A stretch of DNA of 48,419 nucleotides from UBA5026 sp949065595 (GTDB lineage Bacteria; Bacillota_I; Bacilli_A; RF39; UBA660): positions 1-48,419 of the forward strand of contig CARSXK010000008.1 in the NCBI GenBank assembly GCA_949065595.1, read 5' to 3'. The first letter of the stretch is position 1. Every line of letters starts with the position of its first letter. Shown in pieces: positions 8,274-18,059 of the stretch. The position numbers and the translations under genes are program-made. The notes below the pieces were generated by a model. That model did no database searches, had not been told where the DNA came from, and saw nothing but the letters and a program-made list of their open reading frames with translations.

Positions 8274-9032
8274 ATGAAAGCAAAGAAACCAGTTGCAAAG
8301 CAAGTCGGACGAAAAACAATCACAAAAAGACCTCCTATCCAAGTCAAGGGAAGTCACAAAATCAAACGCCGAAAGGTGCGCATAGGCCGTATTTTGCTTG
8401 CACTGGCTTTTTTTCTTGTTCTAATGTTGATTTTTCTGAAATGTTTAGAAGTGCCCATTTGCAATATCTATATTGCAGGTAATGTTCATTTGACTGATCA
8501 AGAAATTATTGAATTGGCCAAAATTGAAAATTATCCTTCTTTTCTTAAAACAAGTAAAACAGAGCTTCGTAGACGACTGACAAAAGATCCTCGTATTGTA
8601 TCTGCGCAGATTCAAAAGAAGAAGGGAAAAGAAATTCATATTAAGATTGTAGAAAATTATGCTTTATTTTACCATCAAACATTAGGGATTACAGTACTTG
8701 CTGATTTTTCTGAAATAGAAGATATCTGGACTGCTCCAGTATTGCTTAATTATGTTCCAGATACCATTTATGATCAATTCAAAACAAAAATGCAGCAAAT
8801 TGATTTTACTATTTTAGAACGTGTTTCTGAAATTATGTATCAGCCAAGTAATGTGGATGAAGAACGTTTCTTATTTATTATGCGAGATGGAAATTATGTT
8901 TATTTAACGTTAGAGACGTTAGAAAGTATCAATAATTATGTGAGTATTTATGCAGAATTTATTCGTAAATATGGCAATAAAAAGGGAATTTTAAATTTAG
9001 ATTCGGGTCAATATTTTACATTATTACCATAA
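8274..9032 (+). CDS. divIB: Cell division protein DivIB/FtsQ
   Basis: DivIB (FtsQ) is a bitopic divisome protein that links early and late septal proteins. The 252 residues comprise a basic cytoplasmic tail (1-38), one membrane helix (~40-60), a POTRA domain starting CNIYIAGNVHLTDQEI (~64-130) and an FtsQ-type beta domain ending FTLLP. A GAGGGAT site precedes ATG, 12 bases after the murB stop. Its place after murB is typical of Bacillota. No strong terminator follows directly. Confidence 0.92.
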   Translation: MKAKKPVAKQVGRKTITKRPPIQVKGSHKIKRRKVRIGRILLALAFFLVLMLIFLKCLEVPICNIYIAGNVHLTDQEIIELAKIENYPSFLKTSKTELRRRLTKDPRIVSAQIQKKKGKEIHIKIVENYALFYHQTLGITVLADFSEIEDIWTAPVLLNYVPDTIYDQFKTKMQQIDFTILERVSEIMYQPSNVDEERFLFIMRDGNYVYLTLETLESINNYVSIYAEFIRKYGNKKGILNLDSGQYFTLLP

Positions 9033-9080
9033 TGGAAAAAGGGTTTCTTTTGTTCTTTTTTCAAAAGTTATAATTTTTTG

Positions 9081-9197
9081 ATGGAAGAGAAATTTCGGGT
9101 AGATTGTATGTTCTTTTTCTAAAATGATATTCATTTAGAAGCGATTCACCAATTAACAGAAGAATTAAATTATATGTTGGAAGACAAAATCTCATAA
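9081..9197 (+). pseudogene. Possible remnant of a small gene with an in-frame stop
   Basis: From ATG at 9081 a frame runs 13 codons to TAA (9120-9122), then continues open for 24 more codons to TAA at 9195. The second part (for example EAIHQLTEELNYMLEDK) looks like a real amphipathic helix. A clean terminator stem overlaps its final stop, as for real genes in this window. There is no good ribosome site. It could be a decayed small gene, a sequence error or chance. Confidence 0.25.
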
Positions 9198-9211
9198 AAG
9201 GGGATTTTTTT
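9186..9211 (+). terminator. Terminator between divIB and ftsA
   Basis: AAAATCTC (9186-9193) pairs with GGGATTTT (9201-9208), with T continuing to 9211. It probably ends the murG-murB-divIB transcript, leaving ftsA-ftsZ on its own promoter. Confidence 0.65.
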
Positions 9212-9229
9212 AATTTTTTTGAAAATTCT

Positions 9230-9258
9230 TTTACTTTTTTAAAAATCTATAGTATAAT
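9230..9258 (+). promoter_or_regulatory. Promoter of ftsA-ftsZ
   Basis: TTTACT (9230-9235) and TATAAT (9253-9258) are separated by 17 bp, 27 bases before the ftsA start. Confidence 0.7.
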
Positions 9259-9285
9259 TATGGATAGATTATAGGAGATGATTGT

Positions 9286-10527
9286 ATGAAGCATGTATAT
9301 ACGAGCATAGATATCGGATCCGATACTGTGAAAGTAGTCGTGTGTGAGCTTTTTCAAAATAAACTCAATTTACTTGCAACATCATCTATCCAGTCAAAAG
9401 GAATTAAAAAGGGACTCATTACCGATGTATATGAGGCAAGTGAGAGTGTCAAAAAAGCACTGAATGAAGTGGAACAGATGCTTGGTATTCAAATAAAAAA
9501 AGTGCTTACTTCAATTCCAGGATATCAAGCCGATTTTATCATGATTCAAGGTGAGATTACATTAAATCGGGAAGAACTGATTGATGGAAAAGATATCATT
9601 TCTTTATTGCAAGTTGCTATGAGAGAAAAGGCTGTGCCCAATAAGGAAATGGTAACCGTTATCCCTATCGATTTTACATTAGATGAAAAAAAAGGCATCA
9701 AAGATCCAAAGGGGATGCAAGGAAGTCATTTATCTGTAAGAGCAGTTATGGTGATGTCTCCTAAAAAAAATATTTATTCCGTTGTAAGTTTGTTAGAAAG
9801 TGTTGGATTAGAAGTAGTTGATATTTCCTTGAATAGCATAGGAGATTTTTATTCTGTAAGAGACAAGGATATCAAAGATTTGGTAGGAGCAGTCATTAAT
9901 ATTGGTTATGAAACCACTTCCATTGCACTTTATAATAAAGGAATTTTAGTAAAAAATTCTATGATGAGTATGGGTGGAAAAAATATTGATAATGATCTTT
10001 CCTATATTTATAAATTGAATTTAGAAGATGCGAGTAGAATCAAAGAACGCTTTGCTCTTGCTCATAAGAATTATGCGAGTGTAAATGATACAATAGAAAT
10101 TACAGATAAAACAGGAGAGTTGATTAAAATCAATCAACTAGAAGCTTCTGAAATTGTCATGTCTCGTATTGAAGAGATACTTGTTTTGATTAGAAAAGAA
10201 ATAAATATTTTGACAAAGAGAGAAGTAGATTATATACTAATAACAGGTGGTACAAGCAGTATGAACAATTTTTCCTTAATTGCAGAAAGCGTTCTAGGAA
10301 AAGTAGCCATGATTGGCGACATTCGTTTGGTTGGACTTAGAAATAATAAATTTTCAACATCAGTTGGGAATATCGTTTATTTTATCAATAAATTAAAATT
10401 AAAAGGAAAAGATTATACCATGATTAGTAAAAGTGATATGGAAGAACTTTCATCCACCAAAAAAAGTTCTATCATTTCCAGTGAATCAATGTTAGGTAAA
10501 ATATTCGGATACTTTTTTAGCGAATAA
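9286..10527 (+). CDS. ftsA: Cell division protein FtsA
   Basis: FtsA is an actin-like ATPase that tethers FtsZ filaments to the membrane and recruits the divisome. The 413-residue protein opens with the phosphate-1 motif SIDIGSDTVKVVV. It has the SHUTS2-insertion subdomain and, near residue 320, the phosphate-2-like loop ILITGGTSSMNNF. The C-terminal end LGKIFGYFFSE fits the amphipathic membrane-targeting helix. GGAGATG precedes ATG. ftsZ follows after 11 bases with its own AAGGAGG. Confidence 0.95.
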   Translation: MKHVYTSIDIGSDTVKVVVCELFQNKLNLLATSSIQSKGIKKGLITDVYEASESVKKALNEVEQMLGIQIKKVLTSIPGYQADFIMIQGEITLNREELIDGKDIISLLQVAMREKAVPNKEMVTVIPIDFTLDEKKGIKDPKGMQGSHLSVRAVMVMSPKKNIYSVVSLLESVGLEVVDISLNSIGDFYSVRDKDIKDLVGAVINIGYETTSIALYNKGILVKNSMMSMGGKNIDNDLSYIYKLNLEDASRIKERFALAHKNYASVNDTIEITDKTGELIKINQLEASEIVMSRIEEILVLIRKEINILTKREVDYILITGGTSSMNNFSLIAESVLGKVAMIGDIRLVGLRNNKFSTSVGNIVYFINKLKLKGKDYTMISKSDMEELSSTKKSSIISSESMLGKIFGYFFSE

Positions 10528-10538
10528 GGAGGATATAT

Positions 10539-11606
<1,068 letters not shown>

Positions 11607-11632
11607 GGTAGACAAAATTGTCTATCTTTTTT
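11607..11632 (+). terminator. ftsZ terminator
   Basis: GGTAGACA (11607-11614) pairs with TGTCTATC (11619-11626), followed by six T. The stem starts directly after the TAA stop. Confidence 0.85.
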
Positions 11633-11641
11633 GTGGATAAC

Positions 11642-11671
11642 TTGACAGGAAAGACGGAATTAGACTATAAT
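11642..11671 (+). promoter_or_regulatory. Consensus sigma-A promoter of the first hybrid kinase
   Basis: A perfect TTGACA (11642-11647) and a perfect TATAAT (11666-11671) are 18 bp apart. This rules out the longer reading frame that starts at 11618. Confidence 0.85.
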
Positions 11672-11701
11672 CTATATAGTAAGTACAAAGGAGCAAAGCG
11701 T

Positions 11702-13759
11702 ATGTTATTAGATGGAAGTTTTCTAAATCAAAATCCTGTTTTTTTCATAATTATCATTTTTATCGTTTGTATTTTTTTTATAATGGTCTATCGTATTTTC
11801 AAACATAAAGGTGGTCATTACCGAAATAAATTGTTTGATTCTTTGGTCAAAAATTCAGAAACGATTTATCTTTTGTGTGATCATAACAATCGAAGTATTA
11901 TTTATATTACCAAAAATGTGTATGACGTATTGGGCTTACATGAGATAGCAAAAGAAAAAACAGAATTGGAAATCATTGAAGAGATTTTTCGCACTCCTAT
12001 TGTTCAAAATGAATTACGAAGTTGGGATGGCGAAAAGGAATATGTAACTCAAATGTTTTCCTATCATAATCCTTTGTATCAACATACGAGATGGATTAAA
12101 ATTAAGATTTATCCATTTATTGAGAAGGACTCTCAATATGATGTGATTTTGGTATCCGATGTAACAGCGGAACATGACCAACAACATCTGTTGGTTTCCC
12201 AAACAAAAGATATCAAAGCAAGGGAACAACAACTGAATCAAATAACCTCTATTTCCTATGACATGGAGATGAATGTGGATGTATTAACCGGTGAAATGCA
12301 TTTTCATAAATTAAAAGCAGAAGCTTCTTATTTGGGGAATGATACCTCTGGCGAATTTACAAGTACATTTAAAGAATTGGTTGAACGTTATATAATGGAA
12401 GAAGATCAGGCATCTGTTTTGAAAATGTTTTCTATGGACCATTTTAAAGAATTGGTCGAAAAAGAAATATTAGAACCAATTTCTGCTCGTTATCGATTAA
12501 AAGAAAATACAGATACTTATTTGGAAAGTACGGCATTTTTTACCGTTAGTAAAGGGGAGACTAAAGTAACTATATTAACAAAAAATGTAACAGAAAATGC
12601 GGAATATATGAGAAGACAAAATGCTTTATTGCAGGATGCTTTGAAGCAAGCTGAAAAAGCAAATGACGCAAAATCAGAGTTTTTATCAATTATGTCTCAT
12701 GAAATTAGAACGCCTTTAAATGCCATTATTGGTTTTAGTGAATCGGCATTGGAAGAAGAATTATCTACTCCTGTACGAGAAGATTTGGATAATATCAATA
12801 GTGCAAGTAACAATTTATTGGAAATCATTGATGGCATTTTGGATATTTCCAAAGTAGAAAAGGGTATTTTGGTATTAGAGGAAAAAGAATATCATGTTGC
12901 GAAAATACTCAAGGATTTGATTGCTCTTACCAAGGAACGGCTTGGAAAGAAGGAAGTGTATTTTCAAACAGAAATCCAAGAGAGTATTCCTACTTCTTTG
13001 TTAGGGGATGGAGGTAAACTCCGTCAAATTATGACCAATATACTAGATAATGCGGTTCGTTATACAGAAGCAGGACAAATTACATTAAAAGCTAAAGGTG
13101 AAATTTTAAAATCTAATTATAAATTAACCCTCGAGGTAGTGGATACTGGTATGGGAATGTCTCAAGAAAAAATGAGTGAGATTTTATCCGATGATACGAC
13201 TTCTAATACAGGGTTATCTATTGTCAAACGATTAATTGATTTATTAAAAGGGGAATTAACAGTAGAGAGTAAAGTGGGAAAGGGAACTACATTCTCTGTT
13301 ACAGTGACACAAAAGATGATAGATGAAACACCAATCGGAGATTTGGGCATTCATAAGGTAAGAAAAAGAAAAGCAACCCCATTTGATGCATCTGGAAAAC
13401 GTATTTTAGTCGTAGATGATAATAAACTTAATTTGAAGGTTGCGACTCGGTTACTAGAACCTTATCAAGTAACAATTGATAAAGTGGAAAGTGGCCAGGA
13501 ATGTATTGATTTAATTCAAGAAGGAAATACCTATGATTTGATATTATTAGATCAAATGATGCCAGAGATGGATGGAACAGAAACATTAAAGCAGTTAAAA
13601 GCCAATGAAAAATTTAATATGCCAGTGATTGCTTTAACAGCAGATGCGATTGTAGGCAAAAAAGAAGTTTATTTGTCATCTGGCTTTGATGATTATTTAT
13701 CCAAACCAATTGATCGTAATGAGTTACATAATATTTTAAAGAAATATTTACAGAAGTAA
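11702..13759 (+). CDS. Membrane hybrid histidine kinase with C-terminal receiver
   Basis: This 685-residue sensor kinase has one N-terminal membrane helix (~12-33), a cytoplasmic PAS-like pair (~45-310) and a HisKA helix whose phospho-acceptor His is residue 333 (SHEIRTPLNAIIG). The HATPase domain has N-box DNAVRYTE and G1 DTGMGM. It ends with a receiver whose Asp is residue 617 (LILLDQMMP) and whose Lys is in LSKP. The ATP lid is short: the F-box is missing and G2 is reduced to SNTGLSIVKRL. The start at 11702 has AAAGGAG 8 bases upstream and sits behind a consensus promoter. Its receiver is closely related to that of the kinase at 15808. No output domain is present. Confidence 0.9.
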   Translation: MLLDGSFLNQNPVFFIIIIFIVCIFFIMVYRIFKHKGGHYRNKLFDSLVKNSETIYLLCDHNNRSIIYITKNVYDVLGLHEIAKEKTELEIIEEIFRTPIVQNELRSWDGEKEYVTQMFSYHNPLYQHTRWIKIKIYPFIEKDSQYDVILVSDVTAEHDQQHLLVSQTKDIKAREQQLNQITSISYDMEMNVDVLTGEMHFHKLKAEASYLGNDTSGEFTSTFKELVERYIMEEDQASVLKMFSMDHFKELVEKEILEPISARYRLKENTDTYLESTAFFTVSKGETKVTILTKNVTENAEYMRRQNALLQDALKQAEKANDAKSEFLSIMSHEIRTPLNAIIGFSESALEEELSTPVREDLDNINSASNNLLEIIDGILDISKVEKGILVLEEKEYHVAKILKDLIALTKERLGKKEVYFQTEIQESIPTSLLGDGGKLRQIMTNILDNAVRYTEAGQITLKAKGEILKSNYKLTLEVVDTGMGMSQEKMSEILSDDTTSNTGLSIVKRLIDLLKGELTVESKVGKGTTFSVTVTQKMIDETPIGDLGIHKVRKRKATPFDASGKRILVVDDNKLNLKVATRLLEPYQVTIDKVESGQECIDLIQEGNTYDLILLDQMMPEMDGTETLKQLKANEKFNMPVIALTADAIVGKKEVYLSSGFDDYLSKPIDRNELHNILKKYLQK

Positions 13760-13766
13760 GCGTGAA

Positions 13767-13793
13767 ATTCAATCTCGATATGATTGAGTTTTT
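13767..13793 (+). terminator. Terminator after the first hybrid kinase
   Basis: TTCAATC (13768-13774) pairs with GATTGAG (13782-13788), followed by five T. Confidence 0.6.
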
Positions 13794-13823
13794 GCTATAT
13801 GAAAATATTATAATAAGTATAAT

Positions 13824-13851
13824 TTGACAAAAAGCGAGTATTTGTTATAAT
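13824..13851 (+). promoter_or_regulatory. Promoter of the acyltransferase pair
   Basis: TTGACA (13824-13829) and TATAAT (13846-13851) are both consensus, with 16 bp spacing. Confidence 0.8.
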
Positions 13852-13879
13852 AGTTGGCGTTTATAGATGGGGGAATTAT

Positions 13880-14806
13880 GTGAAAAGAGAAAGAGTTATT
13901 AAGAAAATAGAACAATATAAGTTGATGAAACAGTATTTGATTGATAATAATTTGGAGATAAAAGGTGTATCTATTCGAAAAAAGATGCATCCATTACTTT
14001 GTAATATTTTAGCAATAAAGAGAACATTATTAGGACAGCATATAACAGTGATAAATAATAGAGCCACGATATCTGAAACAGAGGCAGTTATATTTGCTGT
14101 AACACATATTGGAAAATATGACTTTGAAATGGTTATGGAATCATTAAGACATTTTTTCTATGCTCTTTCTGGTGATTGGGAATTAATGTATGGAACTATT
14201 GATGATTATTTTTTTCGAGCGAATGGAGTAGTCTATGTTGATACTGAAGATAAAAAAGATCGTCAGAGAACACTCGATTTTAATATTAAAGCATTAAAGC
14301 AAGGAATACCACTATTGTGGTGTCCTGAAGGAATTTGGAATTTATCAGATCATTTACCAATGCTTAACTTATACTCTGGTATTATTAAAGCGTCTTTAGC
14401 AGCAAATGTGGATATTGTTCCAATAGCTGTTGATCAAAGGAATAAAGAATTTTATATTAATATAGGTAGTAATATAGATGTAAATAGTTTAGAGGGGGAT
14501 AAACAATTAGCTTTAAGAGATATAATGGCTAGTTTAAAGTGGGAAATATGGGAACAATTTCCTGTTGAACAGAGAATAAATATTTCAAGTGAATATTATA
14601 AAATGTTTTTGAAAGAGCGTATAGAAGAGTGGCCACAATTTAATATGGATATCATTAATCATAGAGAATATAAAGATAAAAATATAATTTCAAGTGAGGA
14701 AGCATTTTCTTTTCAAAAAAAACTAAAACCAAATAAGAATAATTTATTTTTATTTATGCAAGATAAAGCATTTGATGAATATTTAATGGAAAGGATTATG
14801 AAGTAA
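13880..14806 (+). CDS. PlsC-like acyltransferase, first of a tandem pair
   Basis: This 308-residue protein of the lysophospholipid acyltransferase (LPLAT) type has the catalytic H-x4-D motif THIGKYDFE (~77). It also has the second motif CPEGIWNLS (~152), where the family usually has EGT. No clear membrane helix is seen. Family members move an acyl group to glycerol-phosphate-type acceptors at the membrane; the acceptor here is unknown. Start is GTG at 13880 behind GGGGGAA, since the ATG at 13878 reads into TGA. It overlaps the next gene by one base (TAATG) and is its paralog: both carry MASLKWEIWE and a C-terminal EWP-x-YKDKN region. Confidence 0.8.
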   Translation: MKRERVIKKIEQYKLMKQYLIDNNLEIKGVSIRKKMHPLLCNILAIKRTLLGQHITVINNRATISETEAVIFAVTHIGKYDFEMVMESLRHFFYALSGDWELMYGTIDDYFFRANGVVYVDTEDKKDRQRTLDFNIKALKQGIPLLWCPEGIWNLSDHLPMLNLYSGIIKASLAANVDIVPIAVDQRNKEFYINIGSNIDVNSLEGDKQLALRDIMASLKWEIWEQFPVEQRINISSEYYKMFLKERIEEWPQFNMDIINHREYKDKNIISSEEAFSFQKKLKPNKNNLFLFMQDKAFDEYLMERIMK

Positions 14807-15744
14807 TGAAAAAATTAAGTAGGGAAGAAGAGAAAAATTTAACTGGTGAAGAATATCAAGAATATTATTATTATTTAAGAAATCTTTTTGAAAATTCTAA
14901 AATTGCTAACTTAAGTTTAGATACTCGTAAAAAAATATATCCAATTTTAATTACACTTATTAGGATTCGAAATCGGTTGAGTGGATATCATCTACAAGTA
15001 ATAGGTGATGATAGAACGGAAACTACACGACCAAAAATTTATGCTGTTACACATATAGGAAAGGCAGATATTGAGGTGGTAAGTGAGGCAATCAGACAAC
15101 ATTACTATTTATTATGTGGAGATTTTGAGAGTTTACATGACACAGTAGATGGATTGTTTTTAGGATTGAATGGTGTTCTATATTTTAATGAAAAAAATAA
15201 AGAGGATCGACATAATGTAAAAAGGAGAATGCAAGAGGTTTTACAAATGGGCGGCAATATATTATATTTTCCAGAAGGAACTTGGAATTTATCTCCAAAT
15301 CTTCCAGTAAATCCATTTTATTATGGAATTATTGAAACTGCATTAATTTCGGATGCGATAATAGTCCCAATTGGAATTGAACAATATGATAAACAGTTTA
15401 TAGTAAAAATAGGCAAAAATTTTGATGTAAAAAAATATATAGATTTAAGTACAACCCAGCTACATGATGCTAAAGTAAGGGCTATTAGGGAATTAAGAGA
15501 TCAAATGGCTAGTTTAAAATGGGAAATATGGGAAACTGTACCTCCATTAATAAGAGCTGGATTGCCTGATAATTATTATGATCAATTTGTACAAGATAAA
15601 ATTGGAGAATGGCCTACTTTAACATTAAAAGATTTTACAAATGCTATATATAAAGATAAAAACGCTATTTCCCCAGAGGAAGTTTTTGAGCCAATTAAAA
15701 ACTTAAGTTATAAAAAAGAAACAGCTTTCCTATTTAAAAAATAG
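14806..15744 (+). CDS. PlsC-like acyltransferase, second of a tandem pair
   Basis: This is a 312-residue paralog of the previous protein. It has H-x4-D in THIGKADIE (~83) and the canonical FPEGTWNLSPN (~161), so this copy keeps the Thr that the first lacks. MASLKWEIWE and YKDKNAIS are shared. Its ATG overlaps the upstream stop by one base, so the two are probably made in equal amounts and may act as a pair. Substrate is unknown. The location between two signalling kinases suggests a membrane-lipid or surface-lipid modification under regulation, which is inference. Confidence 0.8.
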   Translation: MKKLSREEEKNLTGEEYQEYYYYLRNLFENSKIANLSLDTRKKIYPILITLIRIRNRLSGYHLQVIGDDRTETTRPKIYAVTHIGKADIEVVSEAIRQHYYLLCGDFESLHDTVDGLFLGLNGVLYFNEKNKEDRHNVKRRMQEVLQMGGNILYFPEGTWNLSPNLPVNPFYYGIIETALISDAIIVPIGIEQYDKQFIVKIGKNFDVKKYIDLSTTQLHDAKVRAIRELRDQMASLKWEIWETVPPLIRAGLPDNYYDQFVQDKIGEWPTLTLKDFTNAIYKDKNAISPEEVFEPIKNLSYKKETAFLFKK

Positions 15745-15760
15745 GAAGCTATTTTATTTT
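15723..15760 (+). terminator. Terminator overlapping the acyltransferase stop codon
   Basis: A stem of about 12 bp with one bulged T (15723-15735 with 15739-15750) is followed by ATTTTATTTT. The TAG stop lies within the 3' arm. Confidence 0.75.
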
Positions 15761-15807
15761 CGTTAAATTTATGATAACATAATTTATAGAGAATGTGAGG
15801 AAGTATT

Positions 15808-17631
15808 ATGAGTAATATTTATTTTCCAATATGTGCTTTATTAGTTAGTGCTTTAATTTGTGTTATTTACTTTTTAAAAAAAAGAATTAACAGCATTGAA
15901 ACCAGAACATATGGTTATTTATTATTGATAAATGTATTTGAATCATTAATTGCATGTATTATTTTAGCTTTAGCAATTAAATATGGAACTCCTAGTATAA
16001 TTTTGGTATTAAATCGTATAGATTTTTTCTTAATTATTCTATGGTGTTCTTTATTGTTTAAATATATTTACTTTATTACCTATGAAAAAGAAAATGCCTT
16101 TGTTCATATGACAATTGCGCTAGTAAATAGTATTGGAATAATCTTAATAATATTTTTCAATATGGAACTAATTAATTATAATGGAATAATGGATGCAAGA
16201 GGAATGTCTGTTTCTATTACATATATAATAGCAGCACTCTATGTTTCATTAATCATTTGTTTGGTTATTTTAGGAATTATACGTGATAAAAAGATGCTAA
16301 AAAATAAAAAATATTTTCCAGTATATGTATTAATATTTTTAGCGTTTGCTATGCTGATAGTGCGACAGATTAAACCAGAATTAACATTGCTATCATTTAT
16401 TATAATGTATGTTGATTTGATTATGTATTTCACTATTGAAAATCCAGATATGAAATTAATCGAACAATTAAATATAGCCCGTGATCAAGCAGAAAGAGCC
16501 AATAATGCAAAATCAGAATTCTTATCCAATATGTCCCATGAAATAAGAACTCCATTAAATGCCATTGTAGGATTTAGTCAAGCATTAGCAGAAGAGGAAA
16601 GTGTACCAGAAGAAGCTAAAGATGAAATCAAGGATATTGTAATGGCTTCTCAAAACTTACTGGAAATTGTAAATGGCATTTTAGATATTTCTAAAATAGA
16701 AGCAGGTAAACTAGAAATCGTAAACACAGAATATAGTTTAAAAAACGTGTTAGAAGAATTAACTGCTTTAACCACATCTAGAATTGGGGAAAAGCCAATT
16801 ACATTAAGAACTATATTTGATCCAAGTATTCCATCTGTACTATATGGAGACTATGTACGTTTAAAGCAAATTGTGCTAAACTTGTTAACCAATGCAGCCA
16901 AATATACCAAAGAAGGATATATTGAATTCAAAGTAGATTCTGTTATTAAAGATGATATCTGTCGATTGATTATTTCTGTAGAAGATACAGGTATTGGTAT
17001 CAAAAAAGAAAGTATCGATAAATTATTTAATAAATTTGAACGATTGGATTTGGAAAAAAATATTACCATAGAAGGAACGGGATTAGGACTTGCGATTACT
17101 AAAAAATTAGTCGAACTCATGCATGGAAATATAGTGGTACAAAGTGAATATGGAAATGGTTCTAAATTCACAGTTGCGATTGACCAAAGAATTATAGAAG
17201 GAAAAAAGGCGCTTGCAACAGATTTAAAAACAGAGATTGAACTATTTGATGCCAGAAATAAAAAAATTCTATTGGTTGATGATAATAAAATTAACTTAAA
17301 AGTAGCAACACGTTTATTACAAAGCTATCAAGTGCAAATTGATCAAGCAATCAGTGGGCAAGAATGTTTGGATAAAATAAAAGAAGGAAATACCTATGAT
17401 TTAATACTACTAGATGATATGATGCCCAAAATGAGCGGAATGGAAACACTCAAGCACTTGCAAACAATTGATGGATTTCAAACACCAACCATAGCATTCA
17501 CAGCCAATGCCATTTCTGGTATGAAGGAAAAATACTTGAGTGCTGGTTTCCATGACTATTTATCGAAGCCAATAGATAAACTCGAATTAAACCATTTATT
17601 AATCAAATATTTAAAAGAAGGAGAAAAGTGA
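15808..17631 (+). CDS. Polytopic hybrid histidine kinase with C-terminal receiver
   Basis: This 607-residue kinase has about seven N-terminal membrane helices (~1-205) and no clear soluble sensor, so it may sense a membrane or small ligand. HisKA has its His at residue 244 (SHEIRTPLNAIVG). The HATPase domain is complete: N-box NLLTNAAKYT, G1 DTGIGI, F-box FNKFERL, G2 GTGLGLAI. The C-terminal receiver has Asp 536 (LILLDDMMP) and Lys in LSKP. Receiver and HisKA closely resemble those of the 11702 kinase. GAGG precedes ATG. The Hpt gene begins 1 base after its stop, so the two are co-translated. Confidence 0.92.
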   Translation: MSNIYFPICALLVSALICVIYFLKKRINSIETRTYGYLLLINVFESLIACIILALAIKYGTPSIILVLNRIDFFLIILWCSLLFKYIYFITYEKENAFVHMTIALVNSIGIILIIFFNMELINYNGIMDARGMSVSITYIIAALYVSLIICLVILGIIRDKKMLKNKKYFPVYVLIFLAFAMLIVRQIKPELTLLSFIIMYVDLIMYFTIENPDMKLIEQLNIARDQAERANNAKSEFLSNMSHEIRTPLNAIVGFSQALAEEESVPEEAKDEIKDIVMASQNLLEIVNGILDISKIEAGKLEIVNTEYSLKNVLEELTALTTSRIGEKPITLRTIFDPSIPSVLYGDYVRLKQIVLNLLTNAAKYTKEGYIEFKVDSVIKDDICRLIISVEDTGIGIKKESIDKLFNKFERLDLEKNITIEGTGLGLAITKKLVELMHGNIVVQSEYGNGSKFTVAIDQRIIEGKKALATDLKTEIELFDARNKKILLVDDNKINLKVATRLLQSYQVQIDQAISGQECLDKIKEGNTYDLILLDDMMPKMSGMETLKHLQTIDGFQTPTIAFTANAISGMKEKYLSAGFHDYLSKPIDKLELNHLLIKYLKEGEK

Positions 17632-17632
17632 T

Positions 17633-17992
17633 ATGAGAGATATAAGTATATTGAATAACAATGGAATTGATGTAAACCATGGATTAGAATTATTAGGGGA
17701 TATGGAAATGTATGATGAAACATTAGAAGAATTTTTAACAGAATCAGAAACAAGACTTTCTCAAATGCAAGAATATAAAGAAGCAGGAGATATGCCAAAT
17801 TATGCCATATTGGTACATGCGATGAAAAGTGATTCTAAATATTTAGGATTTACGAAGCTAGCAGAACTTTCTTACAATCATGAAATGGAAAGTAAAGCAA
17901 ATCATATCGAATATATAAATACGCATAATCAAGAATTGATGACAGAGGCTTCTCGAGTAATTGAAATTGTCAAGACATATTTAGGACAATAA
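17633..17992 (+). CDS. Hpt phosphotransfer protein
   Basis: This 119-residue all-helical protein has the histidine phosphotransfer motif HAMKSDSKYLGF, with His 62 as the phospho-acceptor. It stands alone, without kinase or output domain. It would take phosphate from the receivers of the adjacent hybrid kinases and pass it to a receiver elsewhere, or drain it back. It is directly downstream of the 15808 kinase in the same operon (AAGGAG site within the kinase end) and is closed by a strong terminator. Confidence 0.9.
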   Translation: MRDISILNNNGIDVNHGLELLGDMEMYDETLEEFLTESETRLSQMQEYKEAGDMPNYAILVHAMKSDSKYLGFTKLAELSYNHEMESKANHIEYINTHNQELMTEASRVIEIVKTYLGQ

Positions 17993-18006
17993 AGAAAAGG
18001 GCATAC

Positions 18007-18040
18007 AAAAACCTATTATCGGAAAGAATAATAGGTTTTT
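18007..18040. terminator. Bidirectional terminator between convergent genes
   Basis: A perfect 13 bp stem (18007-18019 with 18028-18040) has A5 on one arm and T5 on the other. It can therefore end both the Hpt operon (plus) and the 18060-18940 pair (minus). Confidence 0.9.
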
Positions 18041-18059
18041 ATTTGTCAATATTTTTGAA

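Noticed and set aside
11618..11701. 28-codon upstream extension of the first hybrid kinase
   Set aside because: It would start inside the ftsZ terminator and upstream of the consensus promoter; AAAGGAG fits the Met at 11702.
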